From positions 1 through 64,000 of the forward strand of contig JAHISQ010000191.1 of the NCBI GenBank assembly GCA_018818125.1: a stretch of DNA of 64,000 bases, written 5' to 3'. Shown here piece after piece: positions 43,605-52,676 of this stretch; position 1 is the stretch's first letter, and the number at the start of each line of letters is the position of its first letter. Position numbers and translations under genes: made by a program. This stretch comes from Candidatus Rifleibacteriota bacterium. Its GTDB lineage: Bacteria > Muiribacteriota > Ozemobacteria > Ozemobacterales > Ozemobacteraceae. A model generated the notes under the pieces. That model had not been told where the DNA came from. It was given only the letters and a program-made list of their open reading frames with translations, and did not search any database.

Positions 43605-46600
43605 AAATTATTAAACTGCGTTTTAACAATATCAACTCACTGGCCGGAGAATGGGAAATTGATTTTACTGACCCGAACTACCTCGATGGTATTTTTGTCA
43701 TTACCGGCCCTACCGGCGCCGGCAAATCGAGCATACTCGATGCCCTGTGTCTGGCGCTTTATGGCAGCACGCCAAGACTTGGAAATATTACGCAGAACAC
43801 AAACGAGGTCATGTCTCGACAGACCGCCGAGAGCAGTGCCGAGCTGACTTTTTCAACGCAGGCCGGTTCCTTTGTCTGCAGTTGGCGGCAGCATCGTGCA
43901 CATAAAAAGGCTGATGGCAAGCTGTCTCTCGTCAGGCGTGAGATTGCATATGCTGAAAGCGGAGAGATCATTGCGAGTTCTCTGCAGCAGGTTAATCAGG
44001 CGGTTATCGAGATAACCGGCATGGACTTCGAGCGCTTTACCCGCTCAATGCTGCTTGCTCAGGGTGGATTTGCAGTGTTTCTTCAGGCTCGGCCGGATGA
44101 GCGGGCGCCGATTCTAGAACAGATTACCGGTACACAGATTTACAGCGAGATATCCATTCATGTGCACGAGCGCAATCGCCTGGAAAGAGATAAGCTCGAG
44201 ATTCTCAAGGCTGAAATGGCAGGAATCATGCTGCTTGGCGAAGATGAGATCGGGAAGGTCCGTGATGAAATTGCTGCGAAGGCAACATTAGAGCAGCAGC
44301 AGAGCACTCAATTGGCAGTGACAGGCCAGGCGCTGCAGTGGCTGAATGGTTTGCGCGGAATCGAGGGCGAACTGCAGAAGCTCGAAGTTGAGCTTGAGCA
44401 GGCGTTAAAAGCTTTTGACTCTTTTGCCGGTGATCGTCAGCGCCTGCACAAAGCACAACAGGCCAGTGAATTTGATGCTGACTTTGCTGCACTGACCTCT
44501 CTGCGTCAGAATCAGCAGGAAGCGCTCAAGTCTCTTGGCGATATTGAGAAGCGTCTGCCCGAGCGTCAACAGGCGTTGACCGTCGCCGAAAAGTCTGTGG
44601 CTGCATCAGAGCTGGTTCTTGAGAAAAGCAAGGAAGCACAGAAAGCAGAACAGGGGCATATCCGGCAGATTCGGGCTCTTGATGCGCAGATCGGCGAACG
44701 GTCAAAAGCTTACCAAAAGTTAGAAAAGGATCTTTCAGAACTAAAAGAGCTGCTCGCCGACGCGAGCAAAAAGCAGAAAAAGACTGCTGATAGCCTCAAG
44801 GACAATACTCTTAAGCTTGAAAAAGCGCAGCAGTATATTGAGGCAAACAAGGCCGATGCAAATCTGGTCAGCGAATTTGCCGCGTTAAAAGACTTGTTGA
44901 CTGCCCTGTCTGCCTGTAAAAAGAAGCAGATACAGTCGCAGGAACTCGTTGAAAAAGCGGTTTGTAAACACAAACTTGAAGAAAAAAACCTCGCTGAAAG
45001 CGAAAAAGAGCTGAGGATCTTTGAAAAGTCACTCAAAGCTGTCATGAAAAGGGTTGAAGAACAGAACGCCGAAATAAAAAAACTGCTTGGTGATCGCCAT
45101 CTGCGTGAATATCGGAGCGAACAGGTTGCGCTTACCCGTGAACTGGCTTTGTTAAAACAGATAGAGAGCCTTAAAGACGAGCGCCGAAAACTTGAGGATG
45201 GCAAGCCCTGCGTGCTTTGCGGTTCGCTGGATCACCCTTATGCGCGCGGCAATGTACCTCCGATTGATGCGGCTGCAGAACGGCTCGAAAGTTTGATGGC
45301 CTTGCTCAACCAAGCTGAACAGCTCGAAGACAGTCTAAAAGAATTTGTGCTTGAAGAAAAGAATTCGCAAAAAACCGTTTCTGAAGCAGAAAAGAAGTTT
45401 GAAACGGCGAAACATAAGCTGGCAGAAGCGAAAAGCGCTCTTGCCGCCGCTGGTGAAGAACTCGAAGCTTCGCAGGAACAGTTGCAGCAGCAGAAAGCAT
45501 CAGCGCTTTTGCGGCTCTCTGTTTTTGGCATTGAAGAGATTTCTGAAGATCTGCTTGGAGGTCTGAGCGCACGCCTTAATGCGTGGCAGGAAGCTCAGCA
45601 GGGCAGAACCGAACTTGAGAAAAGAGCAGCCGAGCTCACGGCCGAACTTAAAGGCTGCGAGAGCCTGCAAGCCCGATTGAATGAAGATCTTGCCGGCAAA
45701 ACCGTCGCTTTCGAAGAGATCGGGCAGGAACTCTCTGCGCTTACAGGCTCGCGAAAAGGGCTTTATGGCGATAAAGATACTGATGTCGAAGAGCTGAAAT
45801 TTGAAAAAGCAGTTCAAAAAGCTGATTCAGAAACAACTGCCTTGCGAAACCAGCTGCAACAGCACGCTTTGCAGCTGAATGAAACATTGGCACTGCAGAC
45901 CTCGCTAAAAGCAACTGCAACTGCTTTGCAGTTGCAGTTGGTCGAAAGCGTCCGCAATTTTGCCTGCACTCTTTTGAACAGCGGTTTTACTGACGAAGAA
46001 CAATTTAAGTCCGTTCGCATGGCTAAGGCAGAGCGCGATGTGCTGCTGAGACGCTCCCAGGAACTTGACAACAGAAAAGTTGAGATTGGCGCACGCCTTA
46101 CTGATGCCGGCAATCGTCTTAAAATAGAAAACGAAAAACAGTTGACCGATCAGCCGGTTGAAGAGCTGCAAAAACGGCATGATAGCCTGACTGCAGAAAT
46201 CAGACAGCTTGGTCAGGAAATCGGTGCTTTTAAACAACGCATCGAAGACAATGATAAGGCGCGCAGCAAATTCAGCGAGAAGAGTGCGCTTATCGAAGCG
46301 CAGAAAGCTGAGTCATGGCGCTGGTCTGAACTGCACTCGCTGATTGGTTCGTCAGATGGCAAAAAATTTCGCAACATTGCTCAGGGGCTTACCTTTGCTG
46401 TGATGATCGGCCACGCCAACAGGCAGTTGCGACAGATGAGCGACCGCTATCAGCTTGTGCGCGACCCATTGAACCCGCTTGATCTCAACATTATCGACAA
46501 TTACCAGGCCGGCGAGCAGCGCTCGATTAAAAATCTTTCCGGCGGCGAAAGTTTTATTGTCAGTCTTGCCTTGGCGCTGGGTCTTTCGAACATGGCCAGC

Positions 46601-46831
46601 CGTAATGTTCGTGTTGATTCGCTGTTTCTTGATGAAGGTTTTGGTACCCTCGACGAAGATGCGCTGGAATCTGCGATTGAGGCCTTGTCTGGCCTGCATC
46701 AGGAAGGCAAGCTGATCGGCATAATTTCGCATGTAAGCACACTTAAAGAGCGCATCGGCACGCAGATAAGCGTTGAGCCGCTGTCCGGCGGCCGAAGTCA
46801 GATAAAAGGCCCCGGTTGTCGCAAAATTTGA
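43601..46831 (+). CDS. sbcC: Exonuclease subunit SbcC (SMC-like ATPase)
   Basis: The 1076-residue Rad50-like protein has Walker A (GPTGAGKSSILDAL), long coiled coils with a zinc hook (KPCVLCGSLDHPYARG), the signature LSGGESFIVSLALALG and Walker B with FLDEGFGTLDED. It pairs with SbcD. The coiled-coil composition produces long antisense frames that are not genes. Confidence 0.96.
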   Translation: MKIIKLRFNNINSLAGEWEIDFTDPNYLDGIFVITGPTGAGKSSILDALCLALYGSTPRLGNITQNTNEVMSRQTAESSAELTFSTQAGSFVCSWRQHRAHKKADGKLSLVRREIAYAESGEIIASSLQQVNQAVIEITGMDFERFTRSMLLAQGGFAVFLQARPDERAPILEQITGTQIYSEISIHVHERNRLERDKLEILKAEMAGIMLLGEDEIGKVRDEIAAKATLEQQQSTQLAVTGQALQWLNGLRGIEGELQKLEVELEQALKAFDSFAGDRQRLHKAQQASEFDADFAALTSLRQNQQEALKSLGDIEKRLPERQQALTVAEKSVAASELVLEKSKEAQKAEQGHIRQIRALDAQIGERSKAYQKLEKDLSELKELLADASKKQKKTADSLKDNTLKLEKAQQYIEANKADANLVSEFAALKDLLTALSACKKKQIQSQELVEKAVCKHKLEEKNLAESEKELRIFEKSLKAVMKRVEEQNAEIKKLLGDRHLREYRSEQVALTRELALLKQIESLKDERRKLEDGKPCVLCGSLDHPYARGNVPPIDAAAERLESLMALLNQAEQLEDSLKEFVLEEKNSQKTVSEAEKKFETAKHKLAEAKSALAAAGEELEASQEQLQQQKASALLRLSVFGIEEISEDLLGGLSARLNAWQEAQQGRTELEKRAAELTAELKGCESLQARLNEDLAGKTVAFEEIGQELSALTGSRKGLYGDKDTDVEELKFEKAVQKADSETTALRNQLQQHALQLNETLALQTSLKATATALQLQLVESVRNFACTLLNSGFTDEEQFKSVRMAKAERDVLLRRSQELDNRKVEIGARLTDAGNRLKIENEKQLTDQPVEELQKRHDSLTAEIRQLGQEIGAFKQRIEDNDKARSKFSEKSALIEAQKAESWRWSELHSLIGSSDGKKFRNIAQGLTFAVMIGHANRQLRQMSDRYQLVRDPLNPLDLNIIDNYQAGEQRSIKNLSGGESFIVSLALALGLSNMASRNVRVDSLFLDEGFGTLDEDALESAIEALSGLHQEGKLIGIISHVSTLKERIGTQISVEPLSGGRSQIKGPGCRKI

Positions 46832-46856
46832 CAAATGCCAGAGTGAGTTCCTTAAA

Positions 46857-47228
46857 TTACTGTTGTTCTAGCCAGCTTTTCGCAGATTCGATATCGTAAA
46901 ATAAACCGAATTCAATCTTTTCGCGTATGGAAAAACCGGCCAGGCGCCTTTCCAGTTCCAGTGATTTTGGTCTTTTCTCATCGATCACAAGCGCGCATTT
47001 GTCTCTGATACGTCCTTTGTAGGTGATAAGGAACTCAGCAAAGGAAGATACTTCACTCAAATCACGGTGGCGACTAGAAGTCCGTGCATCGATCAACACC
47101 GAAAAAGTATCTATTTCATCAGGATTGCCGAGAGCCTGACGAAAAGCTTTCTCAGCCTGATTTATTGTATTCTCGCCGTCAAGAATAAAGACTAAAATTG
47201 CCTCTTCTTTTTTGAAGGTAACGCCCAT
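46857..47228 (-). CDS. STAS/SpoIIAA-like protein
   Basis: The ATG at 47228 has AGGAGA upstream and gives 123 residues. The pattern (FILDGENTINQAEKAF, FSVLIDARTSSRHRD, KCALVIDEKRP, IEFGLFYDIESAKSWL) is that of SpoIIAA-like/STAS-like small proteins, with alternating strand-helix repeats and a C-terminal 'IESAKSWL' helix. Function is not clear; it may be part of partner-switching regulation. Confidence 0.7.
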   Translation of the reverse strand: MGVTFKKEEAILVFILDGENTINQAEKAFRQALGNPDEIDTFSVLIDARTSSRHRDLSEVSSFAEFLITYKGRIRDKCALVIDEKRPKSLELERRLAGFSIREKIEFGLFYDIESAKSWLEQQ

Positions 47229-47381
47229 GGATTCTCCTGAGTAACTAAATCCTAGCACCAAAGTTGATTGAGTTCAATATCGTTGGGATCAATAATACAT
47301 GTTTTAGGCAGAAATGTTTCGACTGGTTCTCGGTTGGATGCTCCGATTTTACCGTAGAAGTGAAGAGAATGTAGCAAAAGG

Positions 47382-47432
47382 TTGACAAATTGCTGTGCAA
47401 TAATTAGAGTAATCGCATGTGAATATGCGATT
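47382..47432 (+). promoter_or_regulatory. Promoter and likely Rrf2 operator of the asr operon
   Basis: -35 TTGACA (47382-47387), 17-nt spacer, -10 TAGAGT (47405-47410). Directly after it a perfect inverted repeat AATCGCAT-N6-ATGCGATT (47411-47432) covers the transcription start. The Rrf2-type regulator gene starts 30 nt later, so autoregulation is likely. Confidence 0.8.
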
Positions 47433-47462
47433 TAGTTGTCATGACGACCAGTGGGGGGCAGA

Positions 47463-47912
47463 ATGTTGAGCCAGACGAGTGTGCATGTGATCAGAGCGTT
47501 GACTTTTCTTGCGGCACAGCCCGCCGATAAATTTGTTGGAGCTGCTGCTATTGCTGCAGCAACTGGTGCGCCGCAGAATTATCTGGGCAAGCTGTTGCAG
47601 CAGTTTTGTCAGAAAGGCTTGCTTGAGTCTCAACGCGGCGCTGGTGGTGGTGTTCGCCTGGCAAAACCTGCTGACAGTATTACTCTGCTGCAGGTAGTTG
47701 AGCCGGTTGAGCATTTGAGTCAGCGGCGCAACTGCTTTATGGGCCAACTATGCTGCGGCGTTCGCCCATGCACATATCACAAGAGTTGGCTGAAGTTGCA
47801 TTCTGACTTTGTCGAGTTTCTTGAATCAGTGACTTTGGCTGGCATATTAGCTCAGAGCGAATGGCAGTTGCCTGATATCAAATCTGAAAAATCTGGGAGG
47901 AAAAAGAAATAA
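47463..47912 (+). CDS. Rrf2-family transcriptional regulator (likely Fe-S)
   Basis: The ATG at 47463 follows a GGGGGG run; 149 residues. The Rrf2 winged helix is clear (HVIRALTFLAAQP, IAAATGAPQNYLGKLLQQ, GLLESQRGAGGGVRLAKP). Near residue 95-110 the cysteines in RRNCFMGQLCCGVRPCTYH give spacing like the Fe-S ligands of IscR/NsrR, so it probably senses redox state, NO or Fe-S status. It heads the ferritin-like/asrABC operon and has a palindromic site in its promoter. Confidence 0.9.
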   Translation: MLSQTSVHVIRALTFLAAQPADKFVGAAAIAAATGAPQNYLGKLLQQFCQKGLLESQRGAGGGVRLAKPADSITLLQVVEPVEHLSQRRNCFMGQLCCGVRPCTYHKSWLKLHSDFVEFLESVTLAGILAQSEWQLPDIKSEKSGRKKK

Positions 47913-48421
47913 TGACGATTCAACTTGATGCTTGCGATGTATTCAAGGCTGCAATTATGCTTGAAGAGCGGGGAGTCGGTTTTTATGCTGATGCCGCGGT
48001 CAAGTTTTCCGGGCATGCCCGCAATCTGCTTATGCAGCTTTCCGAGATGGAGAAGGGGCACGCGCAGATTTTTAGAAATATACTTGCCGGGCTTGCTGCC
48101 GTTGATGTAGTTGCAGACGACTCAGATGGGGAAGAATCAGCTGCTTTTCTGCAGGCACTGACGTCAGATCGCATAATTACAGATGCCTGTCGTCCTGACG
48201 AAAACGATAGTTATGACACAGTTCTTGAAAAGGCTATGTTGATCGAGAAAAACTCAGTGTTTTTTTACACCACAGTTAAAGAGATTGTGCAGGGCAAAAT
48301 GGCTGTGGGGGCTGTTGAGAAAATATTGCAGGAAGAATTGACCCATTTTAAAATGCTCAATGACGCGCTCATAGACTGGCGTCGCCGCAACAAGAGAGGC
48401 AGGAGCCGGACCGATGAATAA
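47912..48421 (+). CDS. Ferritin-like / rubrerythrin-type diiron protein
   Basis: The ATG overlaps the regulator stop by 1 nt. The 169-residue protein has four-helix ferritin-like elements with Glu/His ligands (AAIMLEERGVGFYADAA, LSEMEKGHAQIF, KAMLIEKNSVFFYTT, ILQEELTHFKMLN), i.e. E..EKxH patterns of rubrerythrin-like domains. There is no rubredoxin domain. It could detoxify peroxide or oxygen, or store iron, to protect the anaerobic sulfite reductase. It overlaps asrA by 8 nt. Confidence 0.85.
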   Translation: MTIQLDACDVFKAAIMLEERGVGFYADAAVKFSGHARNLLMQLSEMEKGHAQIFRNILAGLAAVDVVADDSDGEESAAFLQALTSDRIITDACRPDENDSYDTVLEKAMLIEKNSVFFYTTVKEIVQGKMAVGAVEKILQEELTHFKMLNDALIDWRRRNKRGRSRTDE

Positions 48422-49439
48422 ATCATTTAAATTGAGTTCTGAGCAGTTTAAAACGGTTTTTGCAGGTTTGAGCGAACATTACTGTATTGTCGGCCCAAAG
48501 CGCTTTGCCGGACTGGGTCGCTTTTCTGATACTGATCTGATTAGATATGCTCCATTGACTTCTATTGACGAGCTTGAGCTGGCAGAAAAAAGCTGTTTTT
48601 CACCCAAAGATCTTGTTTTCCCGCCAGATGAGACGCTGTTTTACTTTAACGGTCAGCAGTTCAGTGAAGCTGCTTTGCCAGATAATTTGGAGATTATTGT
48701 GCTGTTGCGGCCATGCGATATAAACGGAATTGATCGGCTTGATCGCATGTTTATGAAAAATGCTGACGTGATAGACCCTTATTATCAGCGGCGTAGATCC
48801 AGGCTGCATTTTTTTATGATCGAGTGTCGCGAATCTTTCGAAAATTGCTTTTGTGTTTCGATGAATGCTAATCGCAGCGACAATTATGCCGCTGCTCTGC
48901 GCTTTGGCAAAGATGGTGTTGAAGCTGAGGTCGCGTCGGATAAATTTCTTGAGACCTTTGCTGTTAACGGTTCTGTATTTGAATTTAAACCTGAATTTGT
49001 CAGCGAAAATCAGATAAAGGTTGAATTGCCCAAAGTTGAAACAATGCCGCCTGAAATATTCACAGACAAACTCTGGGAAGAATACGACAGTCGCTGTATT
49101 TCCTGTGGTCGCTGCAATACTTCGTGTGTGACCTGCAGTTGCTTTACGACAAGAGACCTGTTTTATGGCGACAGCAGAACTTGCGGTGAGCGGCGGCGGG
49201 TCTGGGATGGCTGCCATCTTGATGGCTTCTGTGATATGGCTGGTGGTCACACCTTTCGCAAGAATAAGGGTGAACGTATGCGTTTTAAAACATTTCACAA
49301 GATTTATGATTACAGAAAACGTTTTGGCGTTGATATGTGTGTTGGCTGCGGCCGCTGTGACGATGTCTGCCCCGAGTATATTTCGTTTTCGAATTGCATA
49401 AACAAGTTAAGCGCGAGACTTAAAGAGGGGGCAGAATAA
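48414..49439 (+). CDS. asrA: Anaerobic sulfite reductase subunit A
   Basis: The 341-residue protein has the AsrA layout: an N-terminal domain with VLLRPCDINGIDRLDRMF and IECRESFENCFC, and two 4Fe-4S motifs (CISCGRCNTSCVTCSCF; CVGCGRCDDVCPEYI). It passes electrons to the siroheme subunit. Overlaps neighbours by 8 nt and 1 nt, so the operon is tightly coupled. Confidence 0.95.
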   Translation: MNKSFKLSSEQFKTVFAGLSEHYCIVGPKRFAGLGRFSDTDLIRYAPLTSIDELELAEKSCFSPKDLVFPPDETLFYFNGQQFSEAALPDNLEIIVLLRPCDINGIDRLDRMFMKNADVIDPYYQRRRSRLHFFMIECRESFENCFCVSMNANRSDNYAAALRFGKDGVEAEVASDKFLETFAVNGSVFEFKPEFVSENQIKVELPKVETMPPEIFTDKLWEEYDSRCISCGRCNTSCVTCSCFTTRDLFYGDSRTCGERRRVWDGCHLDGFCDMAGGHTFRKNKGERMRFKTFHKIYDYRKRFGVDMCVGCGRCDDVCPEYISFSNCINKLSARLKEGAE

Positions 49440-50245
49440 TGAGCGCACAGACCACTGCTAATCCTTATTTGCCTTTTGTCACAAAAATCATTGCTGTCAA
49501 AGCCGAGACTGAGAGCGAGTTCACGCTGACCGTTCAGGCTGTATGTAGTATTACTCCCGGTCAGTTTTTTCAAGTCTCACTGCCGCGTATCGGCGAAGCG
49601 CCAATTTCGGTGAGCAATTACGGCTCAGACTGGATACAGTTCACTATTCGCGCGGTAGGCAAGCTTACCGGTGCCATCCAAAACCTGAAAACAGGCGAAA
49701 ATCTGTTTATTCGCGGGCCTTATGGCACCGGTTTTCCAGTTGACCGTTTCAAAAACAGTCGTCTGGTTATTGTTGCCGGTGGCTCAGGTGTCGCGCCGGT
49801 GCGGCCTCTGGTCGATCAGGTGGTAAATGGGCAACTTCCTGTAAAGAGTCTCGACCTGATCGCTGGTTTTAAAAATCGTGCAAGCATAATTTTTACTGAT
49901 GACCTTGTTCAGTGGCAGCAAAAGAGTAATCTTACTCTGACCATCGATAAACAAGAAGAAGGTTGGGACGGCGCTACCGGCCTGGTTACCGAACATATTA
50001 GAAAGCTGCGTTTCGATACATTTGATGATCTGCAGGTTATCGTGGTTGGTCCGCCAGTCATGATGAAATTTGCCACTGCTGAGTTCAGAATGCTGCAGGT
50101 GCCTGCTGAGCGCATCTGGGTGTCATTTGAGCGTCTCATGTCATGTGGCCTTGGCAAATGCGGTCACTGTAAGATTGATTATACTTACGTCTGTGTCGAC
50201 GGCCCGGTGCTGAATTACAGCTATGCCGCCAACCTCATTGATTGA
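49439..50245 (+). CDS. asrB: Anaerobic sulfite reductase subunit B
   Basis: The 268-residue flavoprotein has an FAD domain (PGQFFQVSLPRIGEAPISVS, RGPYGTGFPVD), a NAD(P)H domain (IVAGGSGVAPVRPLVDQV) and a C-terminal Cys cluster (MSCGLGKCGHCKIDY, CVDGPV) for 2Fe-2S. It delivers electrons from NAD(P)H. Confidence 0.95.
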   Translation: MSAQTTANPYLPFVTKIIAVKAETESEFTLTVQAVCSITPGQFFQVSLPRIGEAPISVSNYGSDWIQFTIRAVGKLTGAIQNLKTGENLFIRGPYGTGFPVDRFKNSRLVIVAGGSGVAPVRPLVDQVVNGQLPVKSLDLIAGFKNRASIIFTDDLVQWQQKSNLTLTIDKQEEGWDGATGLVTEHIRKLRFDTFDDLQVIVVGPPVMMKFATAEFRMLQVPAERIWVSFERLMSCGLGKCGHCKIDYTYVCVDGPVLNYSYAANLID

Positions 50246-50257
50246 GAGGTAATGAAA

Positions 50258-51265
50258 ATGTCACTCGATTTGAATCGCAAAAAAGTAACAAAGAATGCTT
50301 ATCGCATAACTAAGCGTCGCAATTATACGGCGTTGCGCGTAAGGGTGCCCGGTGGCCACCTCAATGCCGCGCAGTTGTCTATTATTGCCGGTCTGGCTGA
50401 GACTTTCGGTGATGGCACCCTGCATGTTACCGCCCGCCAGGGCTTTGAAATACCTAATATTCCGTTTGAGCGCATGAGCGAAGTAAACGCTGCTTTAAAA
50501 CCACTGCTTGCAGAACTGCAGCTAAGACATGGTGTGCAGATAGATAATATTGATGCGGGTTACCCTGGAGCAGGCATGCGAAATATATCAGCCTGTGTTG
50601 GCAATCGCATCTGTCCGTTTGCAAACGCTGATACGACAGCCCTGGCGCAACGGCTTGAGGGTATGCTTTATCCGAATGATCTGCATGTGAAAATTGCGGT
50701 AACCGGTTGTCCGAACGACTGCGTCAAGGTCCATCTGCAGGATTTTGGCATAGTCGCGATCTGTGAACCAGAATACCATTACGACGATTGTATTGGCTGT
50801 GAGGCTTGTGTGAAAGCCTGCGAACGCAAGGTGACCGGGGCTTTGACGATGCAGAATGGAAAGGTTTATCGCGATGAGCGCCGCTGCATTGGTTGTGGCG
50901 AATGTGTGCTGAGCTGCCCGACTGCCGCCTGGACACGTCGGCCCGGCAGGCTTTACCGTGTGCTGATTATGGGGCGAACCGGCAAGCGCAATCCGCGTCT
51001 GGCCATGCCGTTTCTTGATCGGGTCAGCGAAGATGTCGTTTGTCAGCTTATCAAAAACACATTGCCTTATGCCGAACGCCATAGACTCAAGTGCATACCC
51101 AAAGAGCACATCGGTTACATCGTTGATCGCACCGGCCTTGATGTATTCAAGGAAGAAGCGCTGACCGGAATTGAGTTTAATCCTGGTGCGCGCATTGCTA
51201 AAACCATTCAGTGGCCTGGATACAACACTCTTAACGATGCCAATTTTAAACTTATCAGTAAGTAA
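50258..51265 (+). CDS. asrC: Anaerobic sulfite reductase subunit C (siroheme subunit)
   Basis: The ATG at 50258 lies 8 nt after GAGAGG; an ATG at 50252 is in frame but too close. The 335-residue protein has the siroheme/4Fe-4S ligands in ACVGNRICPF (Cys-x5-Cys) and TGCPNDCVK (Cys-x3-Cys), then two ferredoxin clusters (CIGCEACVKACERKV; CIGCGECVLSCPTAAW). It reduces sulfite to sulfide. The match to AsrC of Salmonella/Clostridium type is strong. Confidence 0.95.
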   Translation: MSLDLNRKKVTKNAYRITKRRNYTALRVRVPGGHLNAAQLSIIAGLAETFGDGTLHVTARQGFEIPNIPFERMSEVNAALKPLLAELQLRHGVQIDNIDAGYPGAGMRNISACVGNRICPFANADTTALAQRLEGMLYPNDLHVKIAVTGCPNDCVKVHLQDFGIVAICEPEYHYDDCIGCEACVKACERKVTGALTMQNGKVYRDERRCIGCGECVLSCPTAAWTRRPGRLYRVLIMGRTGKRNPRLAMPFLDRVSEDVVCQLIKNTLPYAERHRLKCIPKEHIGYIVDRTGLDVFKEEALTGIEFNPGARIAKTIQWPGYNTLNDANFKLISK

Positions 51266-51288
51266 ATTTGTTTCAGCGAGGCGAAAAC

Positions 51289-52089
51289 ATGCATCAGGAA
51301 ACATTGACAAAACTTAACAACCTTGCGACTGCCAAGCGTGATCTGCTGAATGCCGGGCGGGGTCGCTATTTTGTGCTGGCCATGCTGGCCGGTTTTTATG
51401 TTGGGCTCGGTATTATTCTTATTTTGACCATAGGTGGTCAGCTCGGCGCTGACCCGATTAAAAAGACGCTTATGGGCGTCAGCTTCGGGATTGCTCTGAG
51501 TCTCGTAATTATGGCGGGATCTGAGCTGTTCACCGGCAACAACATGATCATGGCCGCTGCCAGTCTCGATGGCAAGGTGAGCTGGAGTGACACGATCAGA
51601 ATCTGGAGCTGGTCATGGTTTGGTAACTGGGCGGGCAGCATTCTGGTGTCGGTACTGTTTGTTTTGTCTGGACAGGCTGCAGGTTCTACCGGGGTTTTTG
51701 CCGGCGTGGTTTCTGCCGCCAAAATGGGCGGATCTGTTCAGCATCTGTTCTTTCAGGGCTTTTTGTGCAATATCCTGGTTTGTCTTGCCGTTTTGTGTGC
51801 CATCAAACTTAAGGAAGAGACCGCAAAGCTGATCATGATCTGGTGGTGTCTTTTTGCATTCATCACCAGTGGATTTGAGCACAGTATTGCTAATATGACG
51901 GTTTTAACCATTGGCCTGCTTGTTGCTCCCGGCACCGATGTTACCATGATGGGCTACTTGTATAACCTCGGCGTTGTTGGCCTCGGCAACCTGTTTGGTG
52001 GCGCTCTGATTCTCGGTGGTGGCTACTGGCTTGCCGGCCGTTGTACCACTGCCAACGACCAATCAGCAGTTTGTTCAGTTGCAAAATGA
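51289..52089 (+). CDS. Formate/nitrite transporter (FNT) family channel, likely hydrosulfide
   Basis: The ATG at 51289 follows GCGAGGCG; the upstream TTG has no signal. The 266-residue protein has six membrane helices with FNT motifs (GFYVGLGIILIL, GSELFTGNNMIMAAA, GNWAGSILVS, AFITSGFEHSIANM). FNT members next to asrABC have been shown to carry hydrosulfide (HSC, FNT3), so the likely role is export of the sulfide made by AsrABC. Formate or nitrite remains possible. Confidence 0.88.
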   Translation: MHQETLTKLNNLATAKRDLLNAGRGRYFVLAMLAGFYVGLGIILILTIGGQLGADPIKKTLMGVSFGIALSLVIMAGSELFTGNNMIMAAASLDGKVSWSDTIRIWSWSWFGNWAGSILVSVLFVLSGQAAGSTGVFAGVVSAAKMGGSVQHLFFQGFLCNILVCLAVLCAIKLKEETAKLIMIWWCLFAFITSGFEHSIANMTVLTIGLLVAPGTDVTMMGYLYNLGVVGLGNLFGGALILGGGYWLAGRCTTANDQSAVCSVAK

Positions 52090-52298
52090 TTGGCAGGACT
52101 GCGTAAGAATCATGCCTGAACCTCATTTTTTTTCTTTTTGCAGAGCGCAAAAAACTGCTTGTTGAGGCTTCTTCACATGACTTCACCCGGCTTGTACCTG
52201 AGTGTTAATCTTGCCTTTACAGGTGAAAAAGCTCGAATATAATATGATACAATGTATATGAATAGTCATTTTACATGTTGAACTACAAAGGGGTTCTC

Positions 52299-52541
52299 AT
52301 GTTTGAGATTTTTTACGGAGTCATTTTCATTCTGGCTGTTTTATTTTGTCTCTACCTGGTCGCAGGTGGAGGAAAACGACGATGCGCTGATTGCGGATTT
52401 GAAGGAGCGCCGAAGCCAAGTCCGTTGGGTTGCCTGTTTTCTCCACTCGCAATTCTTGCTCCAGACCTCTTTCTTCTTTTTTTTCTTAAAGGCGGCGACG
52501 AACCATGCCCGAAATGCGGGAGCAAAAAGTTTAACTATTGA
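52299..52541 (+). CDS. Small membrane protein with zinc-ribbon-like Cys pairs
   Basis: The ATG at 52299 follows AAAGGGG; 80 residues. One N-terminal helix (about 3-22), a pair CADC (29-32), a hydrophobic middle (SPLAILAPDLFLLFFL) and a final CPKC pair form a likely metal-binding pair of knuckles. Function unknown. Confidence 0.7.
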   Translation: MFEIFYGVIFILAVLFCLYLVAGGGKRRCADCGFEGAPKPSPLGCLFSPLAILAPDLFLLFFLKGGDEPCPKCGSKKFNY

Positions 52542-52676
52542 TTGAATCGGAGGAAAGCATTTGGTGCTTCGTTCTAAGAGTGCTGGTCTACAATCTCATT
52601 TTATCTTGAGAAATATTTATTCACAGAGATCTTTTTTTTGTTTTTACAGTTCCAATTCAGATAAATATTATTCAAT

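Noticed and set aside
48600..49298. 232-codon frame on the minus strand
   Set aside because: Antisense to asrA.
50588..51310. 240-codon frame on the minus strand
   Set aside because: Antisense to asrC, whose cluster motifs are intact; the translation shows no family features.
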